64,000 nucleotides of DNA. Origin: Hyphomicrobium sp. NDB2Meth4. Its GTDB lineage: Bacteria; Pseudomonadota; Alphaproteobacteria; Rhizobiales; Hyphomicrobiaceae. The stretch is taken from assembly GCF_900117445.1 (NCBI RefSeq), contig NZ_FPEJ01000001.1:362501-426500 (forward strand), written 5' to 3'. Each line of letters begins with the position of its first letter. Within the stretch, counting starts at the first letter, position 1. Positions 35,412-47,320 of the stretch are shown here, piece by piece. Position numbers and translations under genes: made by a program. Below the pieces are notes generated by a model. It was not told the origin of the DNA. It made no database searches and saw only the letters and a program-made list of their open reading frames with translations.

Positions 35412-36413
35412 ATGAACGAGATTCCGCAGATCAAGACGCTCAGCTCCACGACGTCCTGGGGCCGCGGCCGCGTCTATGATTCAATCGCCGAAACCATCGG
35501 CCACACGCCGCTGGTACGTCTGTCGAAGCTGACCAAGGAAGAGAACGCGGTCGCCGACGTCCTTCTGAAGCTCGAGTTCTTCAACCCGCTGTCTTCGGTC
35601 AAAGATCGCATCGGCCTTGCCATGATCGACGCCCTGGAGGCTCAGGGCCGCATCTCGCCAGGCAAGACCGTGCTCGTCGAGCCGACCTCCGGCAACACCG
35701 GCATCGGCCTCGCCTTCATCGCGGCAGCCCGCGGCTACCGGCTGATCCTCGTCATGCCCGAGACGATGTCGCTAGAGCGCCGCAAGATCCTGACGCACCT
35801 TGGCGCCGAGCTCGAGCTGACGCCAGGCCCCGGCGGCATGCCGGTAGCGGTTGAGCGCGCTGCTGAGCTTGCCAAGACGATCCCCGGCGCCGTCATCCCC
35901 GGCCAGTTCGACAACCCGGCCAACCCGCTGGTGCACGAGAAGACCACCGCCGAAGAGATCTGGAACGACACCAACGGCAATGTCGACGCGATCGTCGTTG
36001 GCGTCGGCACCGGCGGCACGCTCACCGGCGTCGCCCGCGCCCTGAAGCCGCGCAAGCCCGGCCTCAAGATCATCGCCGTCGAGCCATCGACCAGTCCGGT
36101 TCTTTCCGGCCAGCCGCGCGGTCCGCATAAAATCCAGGGCATTGGCGCCGGCTTCATTCCCTCGATCCTCGACACCGGTCTCATCGACGAGATCGCCACC
36201 GTGTCGAGCGACAAGGCTTTCGAGACCTCGCGTCACCTCGCCAAGGTCGAGGGTATCCCCGGCGGTATCTCGACAGGTGCCAACGTGGCCGCGGCCCTTG
36301 AGGTGGCAAAGCGCCCCGAGTTCGCGGGCAAGACCATCGTTACGTTCGCGCCCTCCTCGGCCGAGCGCTATTATTCGAGCGACCTTTTCCTGGATCCCTC
36401 AAAGCCCGCCTGA
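35412..36413 (+). CDS. cysK: cysteine synthase A
   Basis: A 333-residue pyridoxal-phosphate enzyme that makes cysteine from O-acetylserine and sulfide. The PLP lysine is in FFNPLSSVKDRIG, PTSGNTGIGLAF binds the substrate carboxylate, and GVGTGGTLTGVARAL binds the cofactor phosphate. The start at MNEIPQIK matches the family; an upstream ATG 28 codons earlier was rejected. A strong terminator follows. Confidence 0.96.
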   Translation: MNEIPQIKTLSSTTSWGRGRVYDSIAETIGHTPLVRLSKLTKEENAVADVLLKLEFFNPLSSVKDRIGLAMIDALEAQGRISPGKTVLVEPTSGNTGIGLAFIAAARGYRLILVMPETMSLERRKILTHLGAELELTPGPGGMPVAVERAAELAKTIPGAVIPGQFDNPANPLVHEKTTAEEIWNDTNGNVDAIVVGVGTGGTLTGVARALKPRKPGLKIIAVEPSTSPVLSGQPRGPHKIQGIGAGFIPSILDTGLIDEIATVSSDKAFETSRHLAKVEGIPGGISTGANVAAALEVAKRPEFAGKTIVTFAPSSAERYYSSDLFLDPSKPA

Positions 36414-36441
36414 CGTCGGCGAGGCGCGACCGATATTAAGT

Positions 36442-36475
36442 GGGCCGGGGGATGCGCATCTCCCGGCCCTTTCTT
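36442..36475 (+). terminator. rho-independent terminator of cysK
   Basis: A perfect inverted repeat, GGGCCGGG with CCCGGCCC around GATGCGCATC, is followed by TTTCTT. It starts about 28 bases after the cysK stop. Confidence 0.85.
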
Positions 36476-36577
36476 CATCCGCCCTATCGTAACTATTTTA
36501 GGAGATAGACCGTCGGGAGCGCGGCCACGAGGCAGTGTCCCGTGACGATCCAACGCCATATGCGATAAACTCTCCCC

Positions 36578-37444
36578 ATGCAGGACAAGGCACCGACCAG
36601 CGCCCCGGCACGCCTGACAGCGCAGGAGATCGAGCGCTACAAGCGCCACCTCGTGCTCAAAGAGGTGGGCGGACAGGGCCAGCAGCGCCTCAAGGCCACG
36701 CGCGTGCTGATTGTCGGCGCCGGCGGCCTCGGTTCCCCGATCGCCCTTTACCTCGCGGCAGCTGGCATCGGCACCATCGGCATCATCGACGATGACCGCG
36801 TCTCGCTCGACAACCTGCAACGCCAGATTGCTCACGACACAACTCACGTCGGCGAACCAAAGGTTGAGAGCGCCCGCGACACCATCGCCCGCCTCAACCC
36901 GCACGTCTGCGTCGAGACCATCGAAGCGCGCCTGACAGCGGAAAACGCCGCGGACATCATCCAGCGCTACGACATCATCGCCGACGGCTCAGACAACATC
37001 GAAACGCGCTACCTCGTTTCCGATGCCTGCTACTTCGCCAAGCGTACCCTGGTGTTCGGCGCTGTCGGGCCGTTTGACGGCTACGTCTCGACATTCAAGC
37101 CGCACATGAAGGACGAGAACGGCGACCCCTACCCCAGCTACCGCTGCCTCTTTCCGGAAGCGCCCCCGGCGGGCACGCTCGCCAACTGCGCTGAGGTCGG
37201 TGTTCTGGGCGCAGTGGTCGGCGTCATCGGAACGATCCAGGCAACCGAGATTCTAAAGGAAGCCCTCGGCATCGGGACAGGGCTCGCCGGACGGCTGTTG
37301 GTCTATGACGCCCTCTCCGCACGCTTTGAGACGTTCACGGTTGCCTGGGATCCTGAGAACCCCCTGAGTGGCCTCAACCCCTCGATAACGGAATTAGCCC
37401 GGAGCGACGAAACACACCTCGACACGTGCAGCGTTAGGGGATAG
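36578..37444 (+). CDS. moeB: MoeB/ThiF-family adenylyltransferase lacking zinc cysteines
   Basis: A 288-residue E1-like enzyme that adenylates the C-terminus of a ubiquitin-like sulfur carrier (MoaD or ThiS) for molybdopterin or thiamine synthesis. The ATP site is VLIVGAGGLGSPIALYLAAAG, with the conserved IGIIDDDRVSLDNLQRQI and DGSDNIETRYLVSD. In E. coli MoeB two CxxC pairs bind zinc; here the first is reduced to SYRC and the second is absent (the tail ends TCSVRG). Followed 7 bases later by the DUF4189 gene, but they need not be related in function. Confidence 0.88.
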   Translation: MQDKAPTSAPARLTAQEIERYKRHLVLKEVGGQGQQRLKATRVLIVGAGGLGSPIALYLAAAGIGTIGIIDDDRVSLDNLQRQIAHDTTHVGEPKVESARDTIARLNPHVCVETIEARLTAENAADIIQRYDIIADGSDNIETRYLVSDACYFAKRTLVFGAVGPFDGYVSTFKPHMKDENGDPYPSYRCLFPEAPPAGTLANCAEVGVLGAVVGVIGTIQATEILKEALGIGTGLAGRLLVYDALSARFETFTVAWDPENPLSGLNPSITELARSDETHLDTCSVRG

Positions 37445-37451
37445 CGCTCTG

Positions 37452-37952
37452 ATGCTCATCGTTCGGGACATTCCTGTCGTGCTGCTCACAATCCTCGCTG
37501 CCGTTCTGTTTCCACTGCCTGGCTTTGGCGTCGACCCTGCCGTCGCCCAGCAGCCCGACGCTCAGGAGCTGTCCGTCGGACCAGCAGCACCAACCGAGCA
37601 ACGGCCGGTTTACGGTGCCATAGCCTTCACGCCCGACGGCTCGTTCTTTTCTGTCTGGAAGATCTCCTCGCGCCTCGAGGCCGAAGAGAAGGTGCGCGAG
37701 GAATGCGCCACCTTGGGCCGTGGAGCATGCGAGGCTGTCAGCTTCCGCGGCGAGATCTGCACCGCGATTGCGACCGGTGAAATCCGTAAGCGCCGCAAGA
37801 TCACCTACGCGGGCGGCGGATTGAGCCCGGACGGCGCCGAGCAGCTCGCCCTGAAGCGCTGCAACAGCGATCGTCGCGCCCGCGGCACCTGCCAGCTACG
37901 CACCACGGTTTGCGGCGACGGCCGCCTAGAAGCTGCCTCCCGCACGAATTAG
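37452..37952 (+). CDS. exported DUF4189 protein
   Basis: A 166-residue protein with a signal peptide ending near AVAQQ. The mature part is one DUF4189 domain (YGAIAFTPDGSFFSVWKISS, then KVREECATLGRGACEAVSF), with cysteines at CATLGRGAC, EIC, KRC, GTC and TVC that probably pair as disulfides in the periplasm. The function of DUF4189 is unknown. Confidence 0.83.
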   Translation: MLIVRDIPVVLLTILAAVLFPLPGFGVDPAVAQQPDAQELSVGPAAPTEQRPVYGAIAFTPDGSFFSVWKISSRLEAEEKVREECATLGRGACEAVSFRGEICTAIATGEIRKRRKITYAGGGLSPDGAEQLALKRCNSDRRARGTCQLRTTVCGDGRLEAASRTN

Positions 37953-38069
37953 TTTTTCCGCTGGCACCAGCAGCAAGAACTCCTGGCCCGCGCAGCGGCG
38001 CTCGCGCCGAGCGCCCTTGGCTGCCGCTCCGATGCCGAACGGAGAGTCTCGAGCGGGAATAGGGCCCGC

Positions 38070-38184
38070 ACCTAGCCGCCGAAGGCGGCAAGGGCCCAAG
38101 GGGCCGCGGCGCAAGCGCCGGCTGTCAGCGTGTTCGACGCCTGCCGCAAGCAAAGCCTCTCTCAGCCCGCGTCAGCTTTAAAAA
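38070..38184. repeat. hairpin-rich convergent-junction repeat, copy A
   Basis: It contains hairpin GCCGCC-GAA-GGCGGC (38075-38089), then GGGCCCAAGGGGCC, then the core CAAAGCCTCTCTCAGCCCG continuing CGTCAGCTTTAAAAA (38151-38184). It lies between a plus-strand and a minus-strand gene, right at the 3' end of the minus-strand gene, like copies B and C. Confidence 0.55.
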
Positions 38185-38193
38185 CAGTCAGTC

Positions 38194-39192
38194 CTAGAAC
38201 ATCGCCGGGTGCACGCGGTCAGGCGGAGCGTGACCATCAAGGAATGTCTTGATGTTGATGATCACCTTCTCACCCATGTCGATGCGGCCTTCGATAGTGG
38301 CCGAACTCATGTGCGGAAGCGCCACCACGCGATCGGAAGCGAGCAGCTTCGGATTGACCGCCGGTTCATGCTCGAACACATCGAGCCCCGCGCCTGCGAT
38401 TGCCCCCGATTCGATCAGGCGAGCCAGCTCGTTTTCATCGATGACCTCGCCGCGGGAGGTGTTGACAACGTAGGCCGACGGCTTCAGTAGGCGCAACCGC
38501 CGGGCCGACAGCAGGTGGTACGTACCCGGCGTGTGCGGGCAGTTCACCGACAGAATATCGACGCGGGACAGCATCTGGTCGAGGCTTTCCCAGTAAGTCG
38601 CCTCGACCTCTCTCTCTAGGTCGAGCGAGACGCGACGGCGATTGTGGTAGTGGATCTGCAGGCCGAACGCTTTGGCGCGACGCGCCACCGCCGAGCCGAT
38701 CCGGCCCATGCCGACGATGCCAAGGCGCTTGCCGTAAATGCGATGGCCCAGCATCCACGTCGGCGACCATCCGCTCCACGTGTTCTTCTCGTTCTTCAGG
38801 TAGTCGGCGCCTTCGACCAACCGGCGCGGCGCGGCGAGGATCAGCGCCATAGTCATGTCAGCCGTGTCCTCGGTGAGCACGCCCGGCGTATTGGTCACGG
38901 TTATGCCGCGGTTGCGCGCGGTATCGAGGTCGATGTTGTCGACGCCGGTGCCGAAGTTCGCGATCAGGCGAAGCTGCGGCCCTGCCTGCGAGATGACCGC
39001 ACGATCGATGCGGTCGGTCACCGTCGGGACCAGGACATCGGCCACCTTCAGAGCTTCAGCGATCTGGGATTGCGTCAGCGGCGTATCGTCGACGTTCAGT
39101 CGCGCGTCGAACAGCTCGCGCATGCGCGTTTCGACAACGTCGGGCAGCTTACGCGTAACAATGACGATGGGCTTTCGGGCGCTGGTCGGCAT
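38194..39192 (-). CDS. D-2-hydroxyacid dehydrogenase (glyoxylate/hydroxypyruvate reductase-like)
   Basis: A 333-residue NAD(P)-dependent reductase. The cofactor motif is GIVGMGRIGSAVARRAKAFG; the catalytic trio appears as VNTSRGEVIDE (Arg), the Glu in FEHEP, and His in VALPHMSSAT. The last has HM where HI or HT is common. Such enzymes reduce glyoxylate or hydroxypyruvate to glycolate or glycerate; the glycerate kinase at 52547 could take the product onward, but they are 13 kb apart. The start at MPTSARKP has AGCGGA upstream. Confidence 0.9.
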   Translation of the reverse strand: MPTSARKPIVIVTRKLPDVVETRMRELFDARLNVDDTPLTQSQIAEALKVADVLVPTVTDRIDRAVISQAGPQLRLIANFGTGVDNIDLDTARNRGITVTNTPGVLTEDTADMTMALILAAPRRLVEGADYLKNEKNTWSGWSPTWMLGHRIYGKRLGIVGMGRIGSAVARRAKAFGLQIHYHNRRRVSLDLEREVEATYWESLDQMLSRVDILSVNCPHTPGTYHLLSARRLRLLKPSAYVVNTSRGEVIDENELARLIESGAIAGAGLDVFEHEPAVNPKLLASDRVVALPHMSSATIEGRIDMGEKVIINIKTFLDGHAPPDRVHPAMF

Positions 39193-39397
39193 CGGGGTCC
39201 GCTGTAGCCTCTTGATTTGCAGGGAGGGGGGGCCGGGGATCAAGTTGGTTATCGTTAGGGTGGTCTAACAGAACGCCATTGCAATGACAAAGTGCCGGAT
39301 TTTCTGTCCGCACCAATGGGTGCTAACTCATCGGTGCTGCGCGGTTGGGTTGCTGTGACGCTACTAATCTCCAGACATAACGACGAGGACAATTGGA

Positions 39398-39952
39398 ATG
39401 TGGGAAGCTGCGGCGCACAAAATGTATCGCACGACCTTCGCAGCCATATTGTTCTTTTCGGCGATCCCCGCGGCGACCGCCCAGCCGTCGGGAGTGGGCG
39501 CCACCGGGGGGAGCGGCCTGCCGATTCCCCGCTTTGTTAGCCTCAAATCCGACCGCGTCAACATGCGCAAGGGGCCTGGCACGGACTATCCGACCGCTTG
39601 GGTTTACCGCCGCGCCGGACTGCCCCTCGAAGTCATCAAAGAGTTCGAAGGCTGGCGCCAAGTCCGCGACGCGGATGGCGCAGCGGGCTGGGTTCTACAG
39701 TCGTTCCTGTCTGGCCGCCGCACCGCCCTCGTACTGCCGTGGGAGATCAAGTCGGGAGCCCCCGCGCCCAAGGTAGCGCTGCGCGCCGATGACAGCGAGC
39801 GCTCGCGCCCGGTGGCCATGATTGAGGCAGGCGTCATCGCCAATCTGTCGAACTGCGACGGGCGCTGGTGCCGCGTCAGCATCGATAGATATCAGGGCTA
39901 TATCGAGCAGAAGAAGCTCTGGGGCGTCTACCAGGGAGAGGTCGTCAACTAG
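39398..39952 (+). CDS. exported protein with two SH3 domains
   Basis: A 184-residue protein with a signal peptide (MYRTTFAAILFFSAIPAATA). The mature part has an SH3_3/SH3b domain (LKSDRVNMRKGPGTDYPTAW, EGWRQVRDADGAAGWVLQS) and a second, shorter SH3-like half ending CDGRWCRVSIDRYQGYIEQ. Bacterial SH3b domains bind peptidoglycan or partner proteins. A start at 39422 would drop eight residues and give a cleaner signal peptide; GAGGA lies before 39398. Convergent with irr. Confidence 0.85.
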   Translation: MWEAAAHKMYRTTFAAILFFSAIPAATAQPSGVGATGGSGLPIPRFVSLKSDRVNMRKGPGTDYPTAWVYRRAGLPLEVIKEFEGWRQVRDADGAAGWVLQSFLSGRRTALVLPWEIKSGAPAPKVALRADDSERSRPVAMIEAGVIANLSNCDGRWCRVSIDRYQGYIEQKKLWGVYQGEVVN

Positions 39953-39974
39953 CGCGACCCGCTCTCCCCTCGCC

Positions 39975-40427
39975 TCAGTCTTTGCCTTTGTCGGCTACCA
40001 GCCGCACCACCACGTCGATATGCGTGATGCGCATCCCTTCGGGCGGCTCGGGGAGCCCGTCGACGCGGATGGCGTGCCCAGGAATGTCTTTCAGCTCGCC
40101 CTCGTCCTCGACAAAAAAGTGATTGTGGTTCGAGGTGTTGGTGTCGAAATAAGCCTTCGCGCCGTTGATAGCCAACTCGCGCAGAAGCCCCGCCCTTTTG
40201 AACTGGTGCAGGGTATTGTAGACCGTCGCCAGCGACACGTGCTGACCTGCAGCAGTGGCCTCGGCATGCAGCGATTCCGCCGTCACATGGCGATCCTCGC
40301 CTTCAAACAACAACGCGCCGAGCGCCAGCCGCTGCCGGGTCGGGCGCAGACCGGACTTGCGCAGGAGCTGGGCGACCCCGCGCGCGGGGCGGCCATCTTT
40401 TTGCGAGCCGTGGTTGTTATCGGTCAT
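39975..40427 (-). CDS. irr: iron response regulator Irr (Fur family)
   Basis: A 150-residue regulator that senses heme or iron status and controls iron uptake and heme synthesis in alphaproteobacteria. The N-terminal winged helix is LLRKSGLRPTRQRLALGALL and HVSLATVYNTLHQFKRAGLL; the dimer domain has FDTNTSNHNHFFVEDEGELKD, the histidine cluster typical of Irr rather than Fur. Start chosen at MTDNNHGS, 61 codons after the first in-frame start. Divergent from fabA, the conserved Rhizobiales arrangement. The Irr-box-like site at 21726 is a candidate target. Confidence 0.93.
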   Translation of the reverse strand: MTDNNHGSQKDGRPARGVAQLLRKSGLRPTRQRLALGALLFEGEDRHVTAESLHAEATAAGQHVSLATVYNTLHQFKRAGLLRELAINGAKAYFDTNTSNHNHFFVEDEGELKDIPGHAIRVDGLPEPPEGMRITHIDVVVRLVADKGKD

Positions 40428-40679
40428 AGGCGTGCGCGTCGCACCAAGTTGAAAAGCGTGCCCACCCGCCGGTCCCGCAAATAGCAGACGCCGACGAGAA
40501 GATGACACCGTCGGTACACTATATGCACGCCGCGTCCGCACCGCAACTGAGCCTCTCCGCGGGAAGGCATCGTCCCCTGATAGCTCGCCACACACCCTTT
40601 TGAACGCCAAATGACTGTGTTAGGAACCCCGAGAACATATGGCAAAAGCCCTACGGGGTCGGAATTGAGCAAGGAAATC

Positions 40680-41219
40680 ATGACGGAACGCCGCTCGAGC
40701 TTCGATTTCGAGGATTTGCTCGCGTGCGGTCGCGGTGAGCTATTCGGCGCCGGCAACGCCCAATTGCCCCTGCCGCCAATGCTGATGTTTGATCGCATCT
40801 CGACCGTATCCGAGAATGGCGGCCAGCATGGCAAAGGGCAGATCGCTGCCGAGCTCAAGGTGGCAGGCAACGACCGTCTGAACTGGTTTTTCGACTGCCA
40901 CTTTCAAGGCGATCCGGTGATGCCGGGCTGCCTCGGCCTCGATGCGCTATGGCAGATGACCGGATTTTTCCTGGGCTGGCTCGGCGCCCCTGGCCGCGGC
41001 CGCGCCCTCGGCGTGGGCGAGGTCAAGTTCACCGGCATGGTCCTTCCGACCGTCAAGCGGGTCGAGTACATCGTCGACATGAAGCGGGTGATCTTGCGCA
41101 AGCTCAAGCTCGCCATCGCCGACGGTGTCATGAAGGCGGACGGCGAAGTGATCTACACAGCAACCGACCTTCGCGTCGGCCTGTTCGAGAGCGGCGAAAC
41201 AGCTGCCGTCAGTCCTTGA
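40680..41219 (+). CDS. fabA: 3-hydroxydecanoyl-ACP dehydratase/isomerase
   Basis: A 179-residue enzyme that dehydrates 3-hydroxydecanoyl-ACP and isomerises the double bond, starting anaerobic-type unsaturated fatty acid synthesis. The active-site histidine is in [21 protein letters not shown] and the aspartate follows in this stretch. The start at MTERRSSFD is preceded by AAGGA. First gene of fabA-fabB-fabI. Confidence 0.96.
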   Translation: MTERRSSFDFEDLLACGRGELFGAGNAQLPLPPMLMFDRISTVSENGGQHGKGQIAAELKVAGNDRLNWFFDCHFQGDPVMPGCLGLDALWQMTGFFLGWLGAPGRGRALGVGEVKFTGMVLPTVKRVEYIVDMKRVILRKLKLAIADGVMKADGEVIYTATDLRVGLFESGETAAVSP

Positions 41220-41301
41220 TCTTGATGGTATTTCGTGCTCGCTTCCGCCGGAGCCGAACAGCGAGAAAAGCCGAAAGCTTCCGGTACAAGAGGATGGGCG
41301 G

Positions 41302-42534
41302 ATGAGACGTGTGGTCGTCACGGGCATGGGCATTGTTTCCTCGATTGGAAACAACAGCCAGGAAGTGCTCGCTTCCCTACGCGAAGGGAAGTCCGGAATC
41401 GTCCGCGCTGACAAATACGCAGAGCTTGGGTTCCGCTGCCAAGTTCACGGCGCGCCTAACATCGACTGGGAATCCCAGGTGCCGCGCAAGCCGCGCCGCT
41501 TCATGAGCGATGGCGTGGGCTGGAACTACGTCGCTATGGATCAGGCGATCCGCGATGCCGGCCTCGAAGAAAAGGACGTCATCAACGAGCGGACTGGCAT
41601 CATCATGGGATCGGGCGGTCCCTCGACGCGCGCCATCGTCGCCGCAGCGGATGTGACGCGCGAGAAGGACCCGAAGAAGGTCGGCCCGTTCGAGGTCCCC
41701 AAAGCGATGTGCTCGGGTCCTTCGGCCGCGCTCGCCACCAGCTTCCAGATCAAGGGCGTGAACTACTCCATCGCCTCAGCCTGCTCCACTTCCGCACACT
41801 GCATCGGCAACGCCACCGAGCTGATCCAGTGGGGCAAGCAGGACGTCATGTTCGCAGGCGGCTGCGAAGAACTCGACTGGACACTGTCCGTGCTGTTCGA
41901 CGCGATGGGCGCCATGTCGTCGAAGTACAACGACACGCCGGCCAAAGCCTCCCGCGCCTACGACAAGAACCGCGACGGCTTCGTCATCGCCGGCGGCGCC
42001 GGTGTTGTGGTCCTCGAAGAGTACGAGCACGCCAAGGCGCGCGGCGCACGCATTTACGGTGAGGTCGTCGGCTACGGCGCGACGTCCGACGGCTACGACA
42101 TGGTCGCTCCGTCCGGCGAAGGCGCAGTACGCTGCATGCAGCTCGCGCTCCGCGGCTTCGACGGTAATGGCGTCGGCGGCAAGATCGACTACATCAACCC
42201 GCACGGCACCGGCACGCCGATCGGCGACCTGCGCGAGATCGAAGCCATCCGCAAGGTGTTCAACGGCGACGTGCCGAAGATCTCGGCCACCAAGTCGCTG
42301 ACGGGTCATTCGCTGGGCGCCGTCGGCGTTCAGGAGGCGATCTTCTCGCTACTGATGATGAACAATGGTTTCATCTGCGAGAGCGCAAATATTGAGGAAA
42401 TCGACCCCGAGTTGGCCGATGTGCCGATCGTGCGCGAGCGCCTTGATAACGTTAGCCTTAATTGCGTGATGTCGAACAGTTTCGGGTTCGGCGGTACTAA
42501 TGCCACGCTCGTTTTTCGCCGCGTGACCGGCTAA
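41302..42534 (+). CDS. fabB: 3-oxoacyl-ACP synthase I
   Basis: A 410-residue condensing enzyme that extends unsaturated acyl chains with malonyl-ACP. The catalytic cysteine is in [14 protein letters not shown], and the two histidines in [11 protein letters not shown] and [12 protein letters not shown], giving the Cys-His-His triad of KAS I/II. The N-terminus [18 protein letters not shown] is typical. An AGGATGGGCGG stretch precedes the ATG. Between fabA and fabI on the same strand, so one operon is likely. Confidence 0.96.
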   Translation: MRRVVVTGMGIVSSIGNNSQEVLASLREGKSGIVRADKYAELGFRCQVHGAPNIDWESQVPRKPRRFMSDGVGWNYVAMDQAIRDAGLEEKDVINERTGIIMGSGGPSTRAIVAAADVTREKDPKKVGPFEVPKAMCSGPSAALATSFQIKGVNYSIASACSTSAHCIGNATELIQWGKQDVMFAGGCEELDWTLSVLFDAMGAMSSKYNDTPAKASRAYDKNRDGFVIAGGAGVVVLEEYEHAKARGARIYGEVVGYGATSDGYDMVAPSGEGAVRCMQLALRGFDGNGVGGKIDYINPHGTGTPIGDLREIEAIRKVFNGDVPKISATKSLTGHSLGAVGVQEAIFSLLMMNNGFICESANIEEIDPELADVPIVRERLDNVSLNCVMSNSFGFGGTNATLVFRRVTG

Positions 42535-42658
42535 AAGAGCCCGATTGCGGCCCGCTAGAAGCTTGTTATGCCGGGAACAGCGCGTCTCGCGCCGATCGGC
42601 TGACTAGACGCTTGAGGGCCGTCCGGCCCACCGCACTTTAGGAACGACAGGAACACCC

Positions 42659-43522
42659 ATGACTGAAATCGACCTCGCAAAGCCGGGTCCGATACTGGCA
42701 GGAAAACGCGGGCTCATCATGGGCGTCGCCAACGAGCGCTCCATCGCGTGGGGCATCGCCCGCATCGCCGCCGGCCAGGGCGCCGAACTGGCTTTCACAT
42801 ATCAGGACGGCGCGTTCGGCCGTCGCGCGCTGCCGCTGGCGCAGAACCTCGGCTCCAAGCTCATCGAGCCCTGCAACGTGCTCGACCTCGACAGCGTCGA
42901 TCGCGTCTTCGAGCGCATCAAGAATGAATGGGGCACCCTCGACTTCGTGGTCCACGCGCTCGCCTTCTCCGATCCGCGCGAGCTGTCCGGCCGCTACGTC
43001 AACACCACGCGCGAGAACTTCACCAACACCATGGTGATCTCCTGTTTCTCCTTCACCGAGGTATCGAAGCGCGCTGCAGCGCTGATGCCCAACGGTGGCT
43101 CGCTGCTGACGTTGAGCTACGGCGGCGCCACCAAGTCCGTGCCGTCCTACAACGTCATGGGCGTCGCCAAGGCTGCGCTCGAAGCCTCTGTGCGCTATCT
43201 CGCTGCTGACCTCGGCCCGCAGAACATTCGCGTCAACGCACTCTCAGCTGGCCCCATGCGCACGCTCTCCGGCGCCGGCGTGTCCGATGCACGCGTGATC
43301 TTCAATTTCCAGAAAGAGAACGCCCCTCTGCGCCGCACGCCGACGCTGAACGAGGTTGGCGGCTCCGCTCTGTACCTGCTCTCGGATATGTCCGGCGCGG
43401 TGACCGGCGAAGTGCACTTCGTCGACTGCGGTTACTCGACCGTCGCCATGCCGAGCCTTGATACGCTGAAGCAGCTCGATGCCGACGCATCGCACCGCTC
43501 GCCTCCCGCGGCCGCAGAGTAA
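42659..43522 (+). CDS. fabI: enoyl-ACP reductase (FabI)
   Basis: A 287-residue short-chain reductase that completes each fatty acid elongation with NADH. GLIMGVANERSIAWGIARI is the FabI cofactor motif; the catalytic Tyr-x6-Lys appears as SYNVMGVAKAALEASVRYLA and TLSYGG is also diagnostic. The family is the target of triclosan-type inhibitors. An AGGAAC site precedes the ATG. Confidence 0.96.
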   Translation: MTEIDLAKPGPILAGKRGLIMGVANERSIAWGIARIAAGQGAELAFTYQDGAFGRRALPLAQNLGSKLIEPCNVLDLDSVDRVFERIKNEWGTLDFVVHALAFSDPRELSGRYVNTTRENFTNTMVISCFSFTEVSKRAAALMPNGGSLLTLSYGGATKSVPSYNVMGVAKAALEASVRYLAADLGPQNIRVNALSAGPMRTLSGAGVSDARVIFNFQKENAPLRRTPTLNEVGGSALYLLSDMSGAVTGEVHFVDCGYSTVAMPSLDTLKQLDADASHRSPPAAAE

Positions 43523-43619
43523 CCGCGATCGCACGATCATTCTGGCGGGCTGCGATGCCCGCCAGTTCCCACAAATCGAGGCATCTTGACGATCTGACGA
43601 TGCCGGCTCACACACGCGC

Positions 43620-44471
43620 ATGATCGGCGTCTTCGATTCAGGTCTCGGGGGACTGACGGTGCTTCGCGCACTCGTCGACCGCTTCCCCGACAAATCGTTC
43701 CTCTACTTGGGGGACCATGCCAACGTCCCGTACGGCAACCGCCCGTCGGACGAGGTCATCGATTTGACGCGCGCCAGCACCGAGGCCCTCTTTTCTCAAG
43801 GCTGCAAGCTGGTTCTGCTCGGCTGCAACACGGCAACCGCCGTCGCCGCGCGTCACCTGCAGCAGAACTGGCTTCCGCAAAGCAAGTGGCGCGGCCACAA
43901 CGTCCTGGGCATCGTTGCGCCGACCGTCGAAGCCGCTACGCAGACGCCGTGGGCAGTTTCAACGCCGCAGTACCCGCAGAAGTACAACACCGACGTCGTT
44001 GGCGTGTTCGGCACCACGCGTACCATTGCTTCGGGCGTTTACCCCGAGGAGATCCGCAAACGCTGCCCGCGCGTCACAGTCGTGCAGCAGGTGTGCGCAG
44101 CTCTGGCCGGCGCCATCGAGCAGGAGGCCCCTGAAGCCGAGCTTGAGCGCCTCGTCGTCGAAGGCGTCGAAGGCCTCCTCGCGCAGACGAACGGCCTGCC
44201 GCCGCACCGCGCCATCCTCGGCTGCACGCACTTCCCGCTCGTAGAGCATCTGTTCCGCAGACACCTGCCGCCATTCACGCGCATCCTCTCGCAGCCCGAG
44301 GTCGTCGCCGACAGCCTCGAAGACTACCTCGCACGTCACGCGCACTACACCGCGGGAGATGCCGGCGGATCGCTTACGCTGCTGACGACAGCCGCCAACC
44401 CGGCCGACATCAGCGCCAGAGCGCGCGTCTTCTGGCCCGAAGTCGCCCCCTTCGCCCTCTCCGCCGCCTGA
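43620..44471 (+). CDS. murI: glutamate racemase
   Basis: A 283-residue cofactor-free racemase that supplies D-glutamate for peptidoglycan. The two catalytic cysteines lie in VLLGCNTATAVA and ILGCTHFPLVEH; IGVFDSGLGGLTVLRAL is the N-terminal signature. Starts about 100 bases after fabI and may share its transcript. Confidence 0.95.
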   Translation: MIGVFDSGLGGLTVLRALVDRFPDKSFLYLGDHANVPYGNRPSDEVIDLTRASTEALFSQGCKLVLLGCNTATAVAARHLQQNWLPQSKWRGHNVLGIVAPTVEAATQTPWAVSTPQYPQKYNTDVVGVFGTTRTIASGVYPEEIRKRCPRVTVVQQVCAALAGAIEQEAPEAELERLVVEGVEGLLAQTNGLPPHRAILGCTHFPLVEHLFRRHLPPFTRILSQPEVVADSLEDYLARHAHYTAGDAGGSLTLLTTAANPADISARARVFWPEVAPFALSAA

Positions 44472-44497
44472 GCCATCTTCAAACGCGCAGCGGGCCT

Positions 44498-44591
44498 CGA
44501 CTGCCGCGCGAAGCGGCAAGGCGCCAAGGGCGCCCGCGCCTAGTGGCGCGCCACACAGCAAGCTTCCCTCAGTTCGTGTCAGCTAAAAAAA
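44498..44591. repeat. hairpin-rich convergent-junction repeat, copy B
   Basis: It holds hairpins TGCCGC-GCGAA-GCGGCA (44502-44518) and GGCGCC-AAG-GGCGCC (44520-44534), then the core AAGCTTCCCTCAGTTCGTGT continuing CAGCTAAAAAAA (44559-44591), abutting the csoR stop. It matches copies A and C in order and position between convergent genes. Confidence 0.6.
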
Positions 44592-44867
44592 CTACCGCTC
44601 GGCCCGCGCAAAAACTTCCATCAGCTCGGCCACCTTTTGACGCTGCTCATTGGCGTCCCCGCTGGCGATGGCATGCTCGACACAGTGCGCCACGTGGTCA
44701 CGCAGCACCTCTTCCTCCACCCGCCGCAGGGCAGCCCGAACAGCCGACACCTGCGTAAGGATGTCGATGCAGTAACGGTCCTCGGTCACCATGCGCGAAA
44801 TCCCGCGCACTTGGCCTTCTATGCGGCCAAGTCGCTTCAGGCATGAATCTTTAGCTGGCTGTCTCAT
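44592..44867 (-). CDS. csoR: copper-sensing repressor CsoR
   Basis: A 91-residue, all-helical metal-sensing repressor. The copper ligands fit the CsoR pattern exactly: Cys33 (DRYCIDIL), His58 and Cys62 (RDHVAHCVEH), that is C-x24-H-x3-C. When copper binds, the repressor leaves DNA. It is divergent from copA, with a palindromic operator in the 66-base gap. This rules out RcnR/FrmR, which use a different set of ligands. Confidence 0.92.
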   Translation of the reverse strand: MRQPAKDSCLKRLGRIEGQVRGISRMVTEDRYCIDILTQVSAVRAALRRVEEEVLRDHVAHCVEHAIASGDANEQRQKVAELMEVFARAER

Positions 44868-44875
44868 ACTTGACC

Positions 44876-44894
44876 TATACCCCTAGGGGGTATA
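44876..44894. promoter_or_regulatory. CsoR operator between csoR and copA
   Basis: TATACCCCTAGGGGGTATA is a 19-bp palindrome with the TACCC...GGGTA arrangement of CsoR operators. It overlaps a TTGACC box (44870-44875) and TATACA (44891-44896) that could be the copA promoter, so bound CsoR would block it and the csoR promoter too. Confidence 0.8.
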
Positions 44895-44933
44895 CATGGT
44901 CAACCACCCTGCCAGGTCGTGTGGAACCGCAAC

Positions 44934-47306
<2,373 letters not shown>

Positions 47307-47320
47307 CGACACCCGCTAAA

